Below the pieces are notes generated by a model that did not search any database, was not told where the DNA came from, and saw only the letters and a program-made list of their open reading frames with translations. DNA of 64,000 nt, from positions 47,192-111,191 of the forward strand of contig JAVEEC010000026.1 in NCBI GenBank assembly GCA_030840645.1, written 5' to 3'. This document shows, one piece after another, positions 17,316-25,626 of this stretch. The stretch is from Frankiaceae bacterium. Lineage in GTDB: Bacteria; Actinomycetota; Actinomycetes; BP-191. Within the stretch, counting starts at the first letter, position 1; the number at the start of each line of letters is the position of its first letter. The translations under genes were made by a program, and so were the position numbers.

Positions 17316-18166
17316 AGGAACTCCTCGATCCGTGGCGACACCGTACGGCGCAGCGTGATGACGAACGCGTGCCCGGCGTCGGGCACCACGTCGTACGCCG
17401 CGCCGGGGATCGCGGCGGCGTACCAGGCGCCGTGCTCGACGGGGACGACGGTGTCGTCGGCGCCGTGCAGGACGAGCGCGGGGACGCGGACGCCGGCCGG
17501 CCAGGGCGTGGCGCCGGCCGCGCGCGCCGCCCTGAGCTGGCGGTAGTCGTTGCGCAGGCCGGCGATCGACGTCAGCACCTCGGCGCGCTGCCGCTGGAAC
17601 GTGCGGATGTCGTCGCGGACCTGCGGGTCGGAGGCGGCGACGCGTTCGGCGGGGCCGAGCTCGGCGAGCGACGCGGCGTGGGACCGCGTGGGGTCGGCGT
17701 GGACCGCGGCGAGGCGGCGCGCGGCGCGGCGCGCGCCCAGCTCCCACAGGCCGGGAACGACGTCGAGGACCCGCAGTGCCCGGGGCACCGTGAGGACCGG
17801 AGGCGCGACGGCGCAGCAGAGGACGAGCGCCCGGCAACGCCGCGGGTGCCGCGTGGCGAACGCGTACGCCGCCGGGCCGCCGCCGCTGATCCCGACGACG
17901 GCGGCGTCGGGCAGCGCGAGCGCGTCGAGCAGGGCGACGGCGAGGTCGGCTTGGTCGGCGATGCCGCGGCCGGAGGCGAGCGGCGTGGCGCCGTAGCCGG
18001 GGCGGCTGGGCAGCAGCACCTCGTGGCGTCCGGCGAGGTCGCGCGCCAGCGCGCCCGCCTGCCGGTAGTCGCCGGGCATGCCGTGCAGCAGGATCACGGC
18101 CGGGCCGGCGCCGGCGCGGGCGACCTCGACCGGGCCGCGCGCGGTCGCGACGACCGCGGGCGTCAC
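17312..18166 (-). CDS. alpha/beta hydrolase
   Basis: A 284-aa protein with the alpha/beta-hydrolase fold. The oxyanion motif is ILLHGMPGDYRQ near residue 25, the nucleophile elbow is GISGGG (Ser about 95), the acid is probably in LHGADDTVVP and the histidine is in PDAGHAF. The full triad appears intact. GTG at 18166 overlaps the nagA stop (GTGA), so it is translated with nagA. A de-esterifying role on acylated amino sugars would fit the operon, but nothing in the sequence fixes the substrate. Confidence 0.88.
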   Translation of the reverse strand: MTPAVVATARGPVEVARAGAGPAVILLHGMPGDYRQAGALARDLAGRHEVLLPSRPGYGATPLASGRGIADQADLAVALLDALALPDAAVVGISGGGPAAYAFATRHPRRCRALVLCCAVAPPVLTVPRALRVLDVVPGLWELGARRAARRLAAVHADPTRSHAASLAELGPAERVAASDPQVRDDIRTFQRQRAEVLTSIAGLRNDYRQLRAARAAGATPWPAGVRVPALVLHGADDTVVPVEHGAWYAAAIPGAAYDVVPDAGHAFVITLRRTVSPRIEEFL

Positions 18167-19251
18167 GCGACCACCGTGCCGCCGACGACGGTGTGCCGTA
18201 CGGCGAGGTCCGCGTCGAGCACGACGAGGTCGGCGGGGCGGCCGGTCTCGATCCGGCCGGCGTCGAGGCCGAGCGCGCGGGCCGGTGTGGTGGACGCCAT
18301 CCGCGCGGCGTCGGCGAGCGGGATGCCCCAGGCGACGGCGTTGCGTACCGCGGCCGCCAGCGTCGCCGCGCTGCCGGCGAGGGTGCCATCCGCGCGGCGC
18401 AGCACGTCGCCGTCGCGGACGAGGGGGTCGCCGTCGAGGCAGCCGTCCACGCAGTCGCTGACGAGGCAGACACCGTCCGCGCCGCGCGCGCGCCACAGCG
18501 CGCGGACGGCGGCGGGGTGTACGTGCACGCCGTCCGCGATGACCTCGACGGTCAGCCCGGGCAGGTCGAACGCCGCGCCGACGAGCCCGGGGTCGCGGTG
18601 ACGCATCGGGCTCATGGCGTTGAACGCGTGCGTCACCTGGGTGGCACCGGCCCCGACCGCGGCCACGGCGCCGTCGTACGTCGTCCCGCTGTGGCCCAGC
18701 GAGACCCGCACGCCGCGCGCAACGAGCGTCGCGATCAGGTCGTGGGCGCCGGGCAGCTCGGGTGCGAGCGTCACGACCCGGACCGGGCCCGCGGCGACCA
18801 GGTCGAGTGCTGCCTGCAGGTCGGGGTCGGCGAGGGCCTCGCGCGGCTGCGCGCCGGCGTAGTCGTACGCGAGCCAGGGGCCTTCGAGGTGGACGCCGGC
18901 GCACCGCGCTCCCCGCGGCGTCGGTTCGGTCGATGCCGTGACCGCCGCGTGTAGCTCGGCGAGCGGCGCGGCGTACGTCGTCGCGAGGAACGACGTCACG
19001 CCGCCGCGCGCGAGCGCGGCCGCGACCCCAGGGAGCGAGGCACCGGCCCCCTGGAGCCGCGCGCCGCCCGCCGCGTGCACGTGCAGGTCGACGAAGCCGG
19101 GCAGCACCCAGCAGCCGGAGACGTCGAGGTCGCCGGGTCCGGCGGCGTGCGAGGGGGACACGCCGGCGATCAGGCCGCCGTCGACCGCGACCGACGCGTC
19201 GACCCACGACCCGCCGGGCGCGAGCACCCGGCCGCCGCGGAGCAGGAGCAC
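18163..19251 (-). CDS. nagA: N-acetylglucosamine-6-phosphate deacetylase
   Basis: Removes the acetyl group from GlcNAc-6-phosphate (or a related N-acetyl sugar phosphate) in the cytoplasm. The 362-aa amidohydrolase-fold protein shows FVDLHVHAAGG, the metal-ligand Glu in GVHLEGPWLA, metal His residues in SLGHSGTTYDGAV and QVTHAFNAMSP, IADGVHVHP, and the catalytic Asp in LVSDCVDG. GTG at 19251 was chosen because GGAGG sits 5 bases upstream; an in-frame GTG further upstream lacks such a site. First gene of the seven-gene overlapping run ending in LivG. A dyad in the promoter (19301-19323) is a likely operator. Confidence 0.94.
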   Translation of the reverse strand: MLLLRGGRVLAPGGSWVDASVAVDGGLIAGVSPSHAAGPGDLDVSGCWVLPGFVDLHVHAAGGARLQGAGASLPGVAAALARGGVTSFLATTYAAPLAELHAAVTASTEPTPRGARCAGVHLEGPWLAYDYAGAQPREALADPDLQAALDLVAAGPVRVVTLAPELPGAHDLIATLVARGVRVSLGHSGTTYDGAVAAVGAGATQVTHAFNAMSPMRHRDPGLVGAAFDLPGLTVEVIADGVHVHPAAVRALWRARGADGVCLVSDCVDGCLDGDPLVRDGDVLRRADGTLAGSAATLAAAVRNAVAWGIPLADAARMASTTPARALGLDAGRIETGRPADLVVLDADLAVRHTVVGGTVVA

Positions 19252-19300
19252 TCGTACCTCCGACGCAGGGAACGAACCGGACCTTGACACCTCGGACGCT

Positions 19301-19323
19301 ATTTGTAAACCTTTGCTGCAAAT
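19301..19323. promoter_or_regulatory. dyad ATTTG-N13-CAAAT in nagA/ROK divergent promoter
   Basis: Perfect 5-bp arms (19301-19305 and 19319-19323) in an AT-rich pocket about midway between divergent nagA and the ROK gene at 19352. Interior positions add A/T symmetry one base in. The site is well placed to control both directions, presumably by a ROK repressor; which one is not determined. Confidence 0.5.
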
Positions 19324-19351
19324 CCCGACGACTCGAGGGGCCAGTCCGCGC

Positions 19352-20092
19352 ATGAGCACGGCGACGTTCGGCGACGCGCCGGTGCTGGCCTGCGTCGAGG
19401 TCGGCGGCGGCGGCGTCGAGACCGTCGTCCTCGGCGGCCCCGAGCCGGTCGTCACCGACGGTGCCACCCCGCCGTACGGCGTCCCGCTGCTCATGGCCGT
19501 CCCCGGCGTGATCGCGGGCGGCCGGGTCGTCGCGGCGTCGAACCTCGGCTGGTTCGACGTGGACCCCGCGGAGCGGCTCGGGCTCGGCCGCACGGCCGTC
19601 GTCCTGTGCAACGACGCCGAGGCGGCCGCGCTCGGCGAGGCGGCGCTGCGCGGCGCCCGGGGACTGGCCGACCTGACCTACGTCGGCCTCGGCACCGGGG
19701 TCGGCGGCGCGGTCGTGCGCGACGGCGTGGCCGTGGGCGCCAACCTGTTCGGCCACGCGCGGACCTTCGGCGACGCCGCCTGCCGCTGCGGCGGCGCCGG
19801 CTGCCTGGAGACGGTCGCGGCCGGCTGGGCGCTGCCCGAGCCCGTCCCCGCCGGCGCGCTGGCCCGCGCCGCCGCCGCCGTCGCTGCGGCCATCGCAGCG
19901 GAGCCGCTGGCCGGCCCGCTCGTCGTCGTCGGTGGCGGCCTGGCGCGGCGGCACCCCGAGGTCGTCGCCCTCGTCGCCGCCGCGCTGCCGGACCGTACGG
20001 TCGAGCCGTCGGCCGCGCCGGACACCGTGAAGTCGGCGGCGGCGTGGGGGCTCGCGCACCTCTGGGCGAGCGTCGAAGGAGCCGTTGCGTGA
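19352..20092 (+). CDS. short ROK-family protein (putative sugar kinase)
   Basis: A 246-aa ROK-domain protein without helix-turn-helix. It has VLCNDAEAAALGEA, YVGLGTGVGGAVV and the zinc motif CRCGGAGCLE. The first glycine motif is altered: the usual DIGGTK is replaced by VEVGGGGVET, and the protein is roughly 50 residues shorter than typical ROK kinases (about 300 aa). ATG at 19352 follows GAGGGG by about 10 bases. Kinase activity is therefore uncertain; it could phosphorylate an imported amino sugar ahead of NagA or act as a sensor. It overlaps the next gene (GTGA) and starts the plus-strand arm of the locus. Confidence 0.85.
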   Translation: MSTATFGDAPVLACVEVGGGGVETVVLGGPEPVVTDGATPPYGVPLLMAVPGVIAGGRVVAASNLGWFDVDPAERLGLGRTAVVLCNDAEAAALGEAALRGARGLADLTYVGLGTGVGGAVVRDGVAVGANLFGHARTFGDAACRCGGAGCLETVAAGWALPEPVPAGALARAAAAVAAAIAAEPLAGPLVVVGGGLARRHPEVVALVAAALPDRTVEPSAAPDTVKSAAAWGLAHLWASVEGAVA

Positions 20093-20895
20093 AGGCCACG
20101 GTCGAGCCGGACGTCGAGCTCGAGTACGACGTGATCGGTGAAGGGCCCGACCTCGTCTGGCTGCACGGCCTGTCCGGCAGCCTCGAGGACGGACGGCCGG
20201 TCGCCGAACGGCTCGCGGGGCGGTTCCGCGTGCTCTGGTACTCGACCCGCGGGCACGGCGGCTCGACGCCGTTGCTGGACAAGAACCGCTACGGGTACGG
20301 CCGGATCGCCGCCGACCTCGACGCGATGCTGACGCACACGGGCTTCGACCGGCCGTTGCTCGTCGGCGGCTCGCACGGCGCCAACACCATCCTCCGGCAC
20401 GAGGCCGACTTCCCCTGCCGCGCGCGCGGCCTCCTGCTCATCGCACCCGGCTGCAACGCGCTCGCGCCGCCGCCGCGCCACCTGTTCGCGCTGCTGCGGC
20501 TGCAGCTGTGGCGCGCGAGCCGGAAGGGCATGGACGGCCTGATCGAGCTCTGCGTCGGTGCGCCTCCCGGCAGCCCCGCGGCCGACCCGCACCTGGTCGC
20601 GGCGATGCGCACGCACGACCTCGCGTCGTTGCGCGTCGCGATGCGGCGGATCCCGGACCAGCGCGCGTGCGACCCGGCGGCGCTGCCGGCGTTCGACGTG
20701 CCGACGCACGTCGTGGCGTGGGACGGCGACCCGGTCATCCACCCGATCGCGGTCGCGCGGCGGATCGCCGCGCTGGTGCCCGGCGCGACGTTCGCCGAGA
20801 TCGACAAGACCGCGGGCCTGTCCGCCGGGCAGGTCGCCGACGTCGCCTACGACGTCGTCAGCGCGTGGGCCGACGGCGTGCTCGCCGCCGGCTGA
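20089..20895 (+). CDS. alpha/beta hydrolase
   Basis: A 268-aa alpha/beta-hydrolase-fold protein. It has the oxyanion segment VWLHGLSGSLEDGRP, a nucleophile elbow GGSHGAN (Ser about 88) and an acid candidate in VAWDGDPVIHP. The usual C-terminal catalytic histidine is not obvious: the expected region reads EIDKTAGLSAGQ. It could use another base or be a non-hydrolytic family member. GTG at 20089 overlaps the ROK gene (GTGA). Function in the locus unknown. Confidence 0.85.
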   Translation: MKATVEPDVELEYDVIGEGPDLVWLHGLSGSLEDGRPVAERLAGRFRVLWYSTRGHGGSTPLLDKNRYGYGRIAADLDAMLTHTGFDRPLLVGGSHGANTILRHEADFPCRARGLLLIAPGCNALAPPPRHLFALLRLQLWRASRKGMDGLIELCVGAPPGSPAADPHLVAAMRTHDLASLRVAMRRIPDQRACDPAALPAFDVPTHVVAWDGDPVIHPIAVARRIAALVPGATFAEIDKTAGLSAGQVADVAYDVVSAWADGVLAAG

Positions 20896-20918
20896 GGAAC
20901 CACCGAGAGGAACGCCCC

Positions 20919-23279
20919 GTGCGCCGTACCGCCCGCTGGCTCGCCCCGCTCCTCGCGCTCGCGTCTGTTCCCCAGCCGGCGCGTGCGCTCGTCCTGCCGT
21001 ACCCGCCGCTCGTGCCGCCCGGCTACGTCGCGCTGGCCGGCCCGCTGCACGAGCACAGCGGCTACAGCGACGGCTGGCCGGGGTCGACGCCGGGCACGTA
21101 CTACGCGTCGGCGGCGTCGTTCGGTAACGACTTCCTGATGGCCGGCGAACACTCCGACACCCTCGACGTGCCGATCGTCGCGAACGACGAGTGCGCCGGG
21201 CCCGGCGTCACCGGCTGCCTCGTCGCCGACCCCGACCCGGCGAAGGCGCTGCGCAAGTGGGACGCGATGGCGGCGTACGCCAAGCAGGCGACCACGGCGA
21301 CGTTCACCGGCATCCGCGGCTTCGAGTGGACGAGCGACAAGTTCGGGCACATCAACGTCTACCACTCGAAGAACATGGCGAACGCCAAGGCCGACGGCGG
21401 CTACGCCACGATGACGTCGTTCTACCGCTGGCTGACGACGTGGCCCCAGCTCGGCGGCGGCGGCGACGGCCTGGCGACGTTCAACCACCCGGGCGCGAAG
21501 AACCTCCCCGTCGTCGGCGACAGCGACCCGCAGCAGAACTGGGACGACCTCGCGTACGTCCCCGAGGCGGACCGGCAGATGGTCGGCATCGAGGTCTACA
21601 ACGACGACGAGGACTACGGCGCCTGGTACCCGAAGGCGCTCGACCGCGGCTGGCACGTCGGCGCGATCGGCGCGGAGGACCTCGGCCACCGGCGCTCCGA
21701 CGACTGGGGCGGACCGGGCTGGGCGAAGACCGTGCTGCTCGCCGCCGACCGGTCGCCGGCGGCGCTGCGCGAGGCGATGCTGGCGCGGCGCTTCTACGCG
21801 GTCAGGCACCCCGACACGCGGCTCGCGTTCACCGTGGACGGCGCGCTGATGGGTACGCAGCTCACGCGCGCGACGGGCGGCACGATGCTGCTGGCGGCGC
21901 GCGCGACGCGGACCGGGCGCAGCGGGCTGACGCTGGAGGCGGTCACGAGCGGCGGCCGCGTCGTCGCCACCGGCACCGGCGCGCTCTACGCGAAGGTCAC
22001 CGCGAGCGCCGCAGACAAGTACTACTTCCTCCGCGTGAAGGACGGCGGCACCGTCGTCGGGTACAGCAGCCCCGTCTGGGTCTCGGCCGCGCGCGGCGGC
22101 CACGTCGGCGAGTGGCTGGCCGGCGACCTACACGTACACACCTGCTACTCCCACGACTCGTTCTGCCCGCCGGAGGACTACAACACCTCGCCGGAGGAGG
22201 CCTACACGCTGGGCGGGACGCCGCGGGAGCGGTTCGCGGAGGCGTCGTTGCGCGGCCTCGACTACCTGGCACTCACCGACCACCACTCCGACGACCACCC
22301 GGAGGACTCGGGCTACCGGTCCGTCGACGACCCGGGCTTCGGCACGTCCGGGGTCATCGGCGTCAAGGGGTACGAGAACTCGATCGGTGGCCACGCGCAG
22401 ATGCTCGGCGCAACGCGCGTCTACCCGGCCGGCGACAAGGGCGATGCGGCGATCAACGCGATGGCGGCGGCGTTGCGCGCGGACGGCGGCGTCTTCCAGG
22501 CCAACCATCCGGCCGACGGGCTCGACCGCCCGCTCACGTCGTGCGCCGACCTGACCGGGATGCACTGGCAGTACGGGCTGCGCGTACCCGTGGACACGGT
22601 CGAGGTCTGGAACTTCTCGCACGCGCTCCAGCCACCGGTACCCGCGAGCGCGTGGAACGGCGACGCGCTCTTCTACTGGGAGTGCTGGCTCGCGACCGGC
22701 CGGCACGTCGCCGCGACGGGCGGCAGCGACTCACACTGGCTGACGACCGTTGCGGTGCAGGGCGTCGGCAACCCGACGACCTGGGTGTTCGCTGGTGAGC
22801 GCAGCGAGCGCGGCGTTCTCGGCGCGCTGCGGGACGGCCGGACCGGCATCACGTTCCGGCCGCCGGTCGAGGGCGCGACGCCGTTGCTGATCGAGGCGGA
22901 CACCGACCGTGACGGGACGTACGAGTCGATGGCCGGCGACACCGTCGCGCCGGGCACCCCGATGCGGGTGCGCGGTGGCGGCGGGACGTCGGGCGCGGGG
23001 CTGGTCGAGGTCCGGGCGAACGGCCGCACGATCGTCGACGGCGCCGCGTTGCTGCCGGGCGGCGCGGTGCCGTTCACGCTGGACGAGCCGGGCTGGGTGC
23101 GTGCGGAGCTGTACACCGAGGAGGGCCGTTCCGCGCGGCTCGCGTCGTGCGAGCCGGTGCTCGGCGGGCAGACGACGTACTGCCGCAACAAGGCCGGCAT
23201 CCTCGCGTTGACATCGCCGATCTACGTCGCGGAGCCGGAGCCGGCGTGCGAGTCGCGGCGGCACCCGAGGTGCTGGTGA
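20919..23279 (+). CDS. secreted tandem PHP-domain protein (CehA/McbA-like)
   Basis: A 786-aa exported protein. It has a Sec signal peptide (RRTARWLAPLLALASV, cleavage near PARA). Two successive PHP-type metal-hydrolase domains follow. The first (about 40-330) has GPLHEHSGYSDGW, AGEHSD and FNHPG but lacks a clear final Asp-His motif. The second (about 400-650) has the fuller set GDLHVHTCYSH, LTDHHSD, QANHPADG and GGSDSHW. A C-terminal beta domain of about 110 residues ends the protein. CehA/McbA-type PHP proteins include phosphoesterases and carbamate hydrolases. GTG at 20919 has GAGAGG 8 bases upstream. It overlaps the SIS gene by four bases. Extracellular substrate processing is plausible. 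Confidence 0.9.
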   Translation: MRRTARWLAPLLALASVPQPARALVLPYPPLVPPGYVALAGPLHEHSGYSDGWPGSTPGTYYASAASFGNDFLMAGEHSDTLDVPIVANDECAGPGVTGCLVADPDPAKALRKWDAMAAYAKQATTATFTGIRGFEWTSDKFGHINVYHSKNMANAKADGGYATMTSFYRWLTTWPQLGGGGDGLATFNHPGAKNLPVVGDSDPQQNWDDLAYVPEADRQMVGIEVYNDDEDYGAWYPKALDRGWHVGAIGAEDLGHRRSDDWGGPGWAKTVLLAADRSPAALREAMLARRFYAVRHPDTRLAFTVDGALMGTQLTRATGGTMLLAARATRTGRSGLTLEAVTSGGRVVATGTGALYAKVTASAADKYYFLRVKDGGTVVGYSSPVWVSAARGGHVGEWLAGDLHVHTCYSHDSFCPPEDYNTSPEEAYTLGGTPRERFAEASLRGLDYLALTDHHSDDHPEDSGYRSVDDPGFGTSGVIGVKGYENSIGGHAQMLGATRVYPAGDKGDAAINAMAAALRADGGVFQANHPADGLDRPLTSCADLTGMHWQYGLRVPVDTVEVWNFSHALQPPVPASAWNGDALFYWECWLATGRHVAATGGSDSHWLTTVAVQGVGNPTTWVFAGERSERGVLGALRDGRTGITFRPPVEGATPLLIEADTDRDGTYESMAGDTVAPGTPMRVRGGGGTSGAGLVEVRANGRTIVDGAALLPGGAVPFTLDEPGWVRAELYTEEGRSARLASCEPVLGGQTTYCRNKAGILALTSPIYVAEPEPACESRRHPRCW

Positions 23280-24223
23280 CGCTCGGCCGGAGCGCCGAGC
23301 GCGACCTGCGCGAGCAGCCGCCGGTCCTGGCGCGGGTGCTCGACGTCAACGCGGCCGGGCTCGACGCGGCGCGCGCTCTGCTGGCGCGCAGCGGCGGCGT
23401 CCGGCTGCTCGCCATCGGGTCGAGCCGGCACGCGGCCGGCATCGGCGCCGCGGCGGTCGAGTCGCGGGCCGGGGTGCCGTGCACCGTGCTGCCTGCGCCC
23501 GGTGCGGCGGTGCCGGCGTTCGCGCTGCGCCCCGACCACGTCGTCGTCGCCGTGTCGCAGTCCGGGGAGACGCCGTCGCTGCTCGCCGCGGTCGCCGCGG
23601 CGCGGGCGGCTGGCTGCCCCGTCGTCAGCGTCACGAACGCGCCGGGGTCGGCGCTGGCCGCTCTCGCCGACGTCGCGCTCGACTGCGCGGCCGGCCCCGA
23701 ACGCGTCGTCGCCGCGACCAAGTCGGTGACGGCCCAGGCACTGCTCGTCTCGGCGCTCGCCGGGCCGTTGCCGGTCGGCCCGCTGGTCGATGCCGTGACC
23801 GCGCTGCTCGCGACGGACCTCGAGGCGTTCGCCCGCGGCGCGCCGCCCGACCACGTCGTCGCCGGGGGCCTCGGCGCGGAGTGGGTGGCCGACGAGGTGG
23901 CGCTGAAGTTCGCCGAGATGACCGGGCGCCTGCCGTCCGCCGACTCGCTGGTCGAGCACCTGCACGGTCCTGCCGCGGCGCCGGGGACGACGCTGGCGTT
24001 CGTGGACCCGCGCGACCCGAACGCCGCCGCGCTCGGCGGCCACGTCGTGCGGGTGGGTCCCGACGCGTCGTACGACGTCGTCACGCCGTTCGTCGACGAC
24101 GCGGTCGCGGCCGCCGTCGTCGCGCTGGTCGCCGGTCAGTGTGCCGCGCTGGCGTGGTCGCGCCGCGCCGGTGCGGACGCGGACGCCCCGCGCGGGCTGT
24201 CCAAGGTGACGCGGTCGGCGTGA
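23276..24223 (+). CDS. GlmS-like SIS-domain sugar isomerase/deaminase
   Basis: A 315-aa protein with two SIS subdomains like the isomerase half of GlmS, without a glutaminase domain. Key segments are IGSSRHAAGIG, the sugar-phosphate motif VAVSQSGETPS, VVAATKSVTAQAL (equivalent to the GlmS TKAFT region) and ALKFAEMTGRLPSADSLVEHLHGP, matching the GlmS catalytic stretch before HGP. Such free-standing proteins act as glucosamine-6-phosphate deaminases or related aldose-ketose isomerases, which is the step after NagA. GTG at 23276 overlaps the PHP stop with GAGG 5 bases upstream; GTG codons at 23270 and 23246 are alternatives. Confidence 0.9.
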   Translation: MTLGRSAERDLREQPPVLARVLDVNAAGLDAARALLARSGGVRLLAIGSSRHAAGIGAAAVESRAGVPCTVLPAPGAAVPAFALRPDHVVVAVSQSGETPSLLAAVAAARAAGCPVVSVTNAPGSALAALADVALDCAAGPERVVAATKSVTAQALLVSALAGPLPVGPLVDAVTALLATDLEAFARGAPPDHVVAGGLGAEWVADEVALKFAEMTGRLPSADSLVEHLHGPAAAPGTTLAFVDPRDPNAAALGGHVVRVGPDASYDVVTPFVDDAVAAAVVALVAGQCAALAWSRRAGADADAPRGLSKVTRSA

Positions 24224-25527
24224 GGTCGCTGCCGCCGTCCTCGGTCCGGGCGATGCTGACGCAGGTGCTCGCGGACAAGGCCGAGCAGGGTCACGACGTC
24301 ACCGGTCTCGCGGAGGAACTGGCCGAGCTACCGGCGTCCTACGACGCGCTGTTCGCGTTCGCCGAACGCGTCGCCGACCTGCCGCTGCGTACGGACTGGC
24401 CCTACGTCGAACCGGACGACCTCGACGCGATCGCGGCCGAGTGCGACTCGCCTCCTCGGCTGCCGTACGGCGACGTCGCGACGCGGATCGAGACGGCGTG
24501 GCTGGCGCGGGTCGCGGGGTGCGTGCTCGGCAAGCCGTTCGAGTACGACCCGACGCTGGCCGAGCTGCGCGACGCGCTGGCGCCGTCAGGGGAGTGGCCG
24601 CTGACGGACTACGTCACCGAGGCCGCGAGCGAACGGCTGCGCGACCGCCAGTCGCAGTGGCGCGAGTGCGTGCGCGAGCGGATCGCGTACGTCCCCGAGG
24701 ACGACGACGTCAACTACCCCGTCCTCGCGCTGACCGTGCTGGAACGCCACGGCGCGGCGTTCACGCATGACGACCTGCGGGCGTCGTGGCTGCTGAACCT
24801 CCCGGTCGCCGCGACGTTCGGGCCGGAGCGGACGCAGCTGCTGAACGCCGGCCTCGCGACGTTGGCGCCGGGTGTCCCGACGGGCGGCTGGACCCGCGTC
24901 CTCAACCCGGCCGACGAGCACTGCGGTGCGCTGATCCGGGCCGACGCGTACGGCTACGCATGCCCCGGCGACCCTTGGCGCGCAGCAGTTCTGGCGCATC
25001 GCGACGCCACGCTGACCCACCGCGGGACCGGCGTGTACGCCGCGATGTGGGTCGCCGCGGCGGTCGCGACCGCGCTGGTCGCGGACGACTGGCTCACCGT
25101 CGCGGAGACGGCCGCACGGGTGGTGCCGCGGCGCAGCCGGCTCCGCCGCGTCCTGGACGACTCGCTCGTCCAGGTGCGCGCGGCAGGCGACTGGCTGGAC
25201 GGGTACGAACGGCTGCACGGCGCGTACGCCGAGTACTCGCACTGCCGCGTCTACCAGGAGATCGGCACGCTGCTCAACACCCTGCGCTTCGCGCCGGACG
25301 TCGGCGCCGGAATCGGGATGCAGGTCTGCCAGGGCAACGACACCGACTCGTTCGGCGCGACCGCCGGGTCACTGCTCGGCGCGCTGCACGGTCCGGCGGC
25401 GTTCGACCGCGAGCGGTGGGTGGCGCCGTTCCGCGACGCCGTGCACCTGGCGCTGGCGTGCGTGCACGAGCAGTCGCTGACCGCTCTGGGAGAGCGGTTC
25501 GCGCGGCTGCCCGCGCTGCTCGCGTAG
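24220..25527 (+). CDS. ADP-ribosylglycohydrolase family protein
   Basis: A 435-aa protein. After an N-terminal extension of about 85 residues it shows the ADP-ribosylglycohydrolase core: RIETAWLARVAGCVLGKPFE, an acidic metal segment EDDDVNYPVLALTVLE, and the second metal motif GNDTDSFGATAGSLLGALHG near residue 370. Family members hydrolyse ADP-ribose or other N-/O-glycosidic bonds. In actinobacterial sugar loci they may cleave nucleoside-like or glycosidic substrates. The GTG at 24220 overlaps the SIS stop (GTGA), placing it firmly in the amino-sugar operon rather than in a toxin system. Substrate unknown. Confidence 0.9.
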   Translation: MRSLPPSSVRAMLTQVLADKAEQGHDVTGLAEELAELPASYDALFAFAERVADLPLRTDWPYVEPDDLDAIAAECDSPPRLPYGDVATRIETAWLARVAGCVLGKPFEYDPTLAELRDALAPSGEWPLTDYVTEAASERLRDRQSQWRECVRERIAYVPEDDDVNYPVLALTVLERHGAAFTHDDLRASWLLNLPVAATFGPERTQLLNAGLATLAPGVPTGGWTRVLNPADEHCGALIRADAYGYACPGDPWRAAVLAHRDATLTHRGTGVYAAMWVAAAVATALVADDWLTVAETAARVVPRRSRLRRVLDDSLVQVRAAGDWLDGYERLHGAYAEYSHCRVYQEIGTLLNTLRFAPDVGAGIGMQVCQGNDTDSFGATAGSLLGALHGPAAFDRERWVAPFRDAVHLALACVHEQSLTALGERFARLPALLA

Positions 25528-25545
25528 CCGCGGGACACTCGGCCC

Positions 25546-25626
25546 ATGACTGCCGACGTCGACGTTACGTTCGCGGCGCTCGACCGGCTCAACGGGTCCG
25601 GCGCGTGGTCGAGGCGTAGCCGATGA
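25546..25626 (+). CDS. possible 26-residue small ORF
   Basis: A 26-codon frame starting with ATG and ending in TGA that overlaps the next gene's ATG as ATGA. No recognisable function. It could be a leader peptide, a remnant of a larger gene or chance. The coupling geometry matches the many real overlaps in this locus, which is the only support. Confidence 0.25.
   Translation: MTADVDVTFAALDRLNGSGAWSRRSR

Noticed and set aside
24220..25527. ADP-ribosylglycohydrolase as antitoxin of a DarT- or Tre-like toxin system
   Set aside because: No ADP-ribosyltransferase gene is adjacent, and the gene overlaps sugar genes by four bases.
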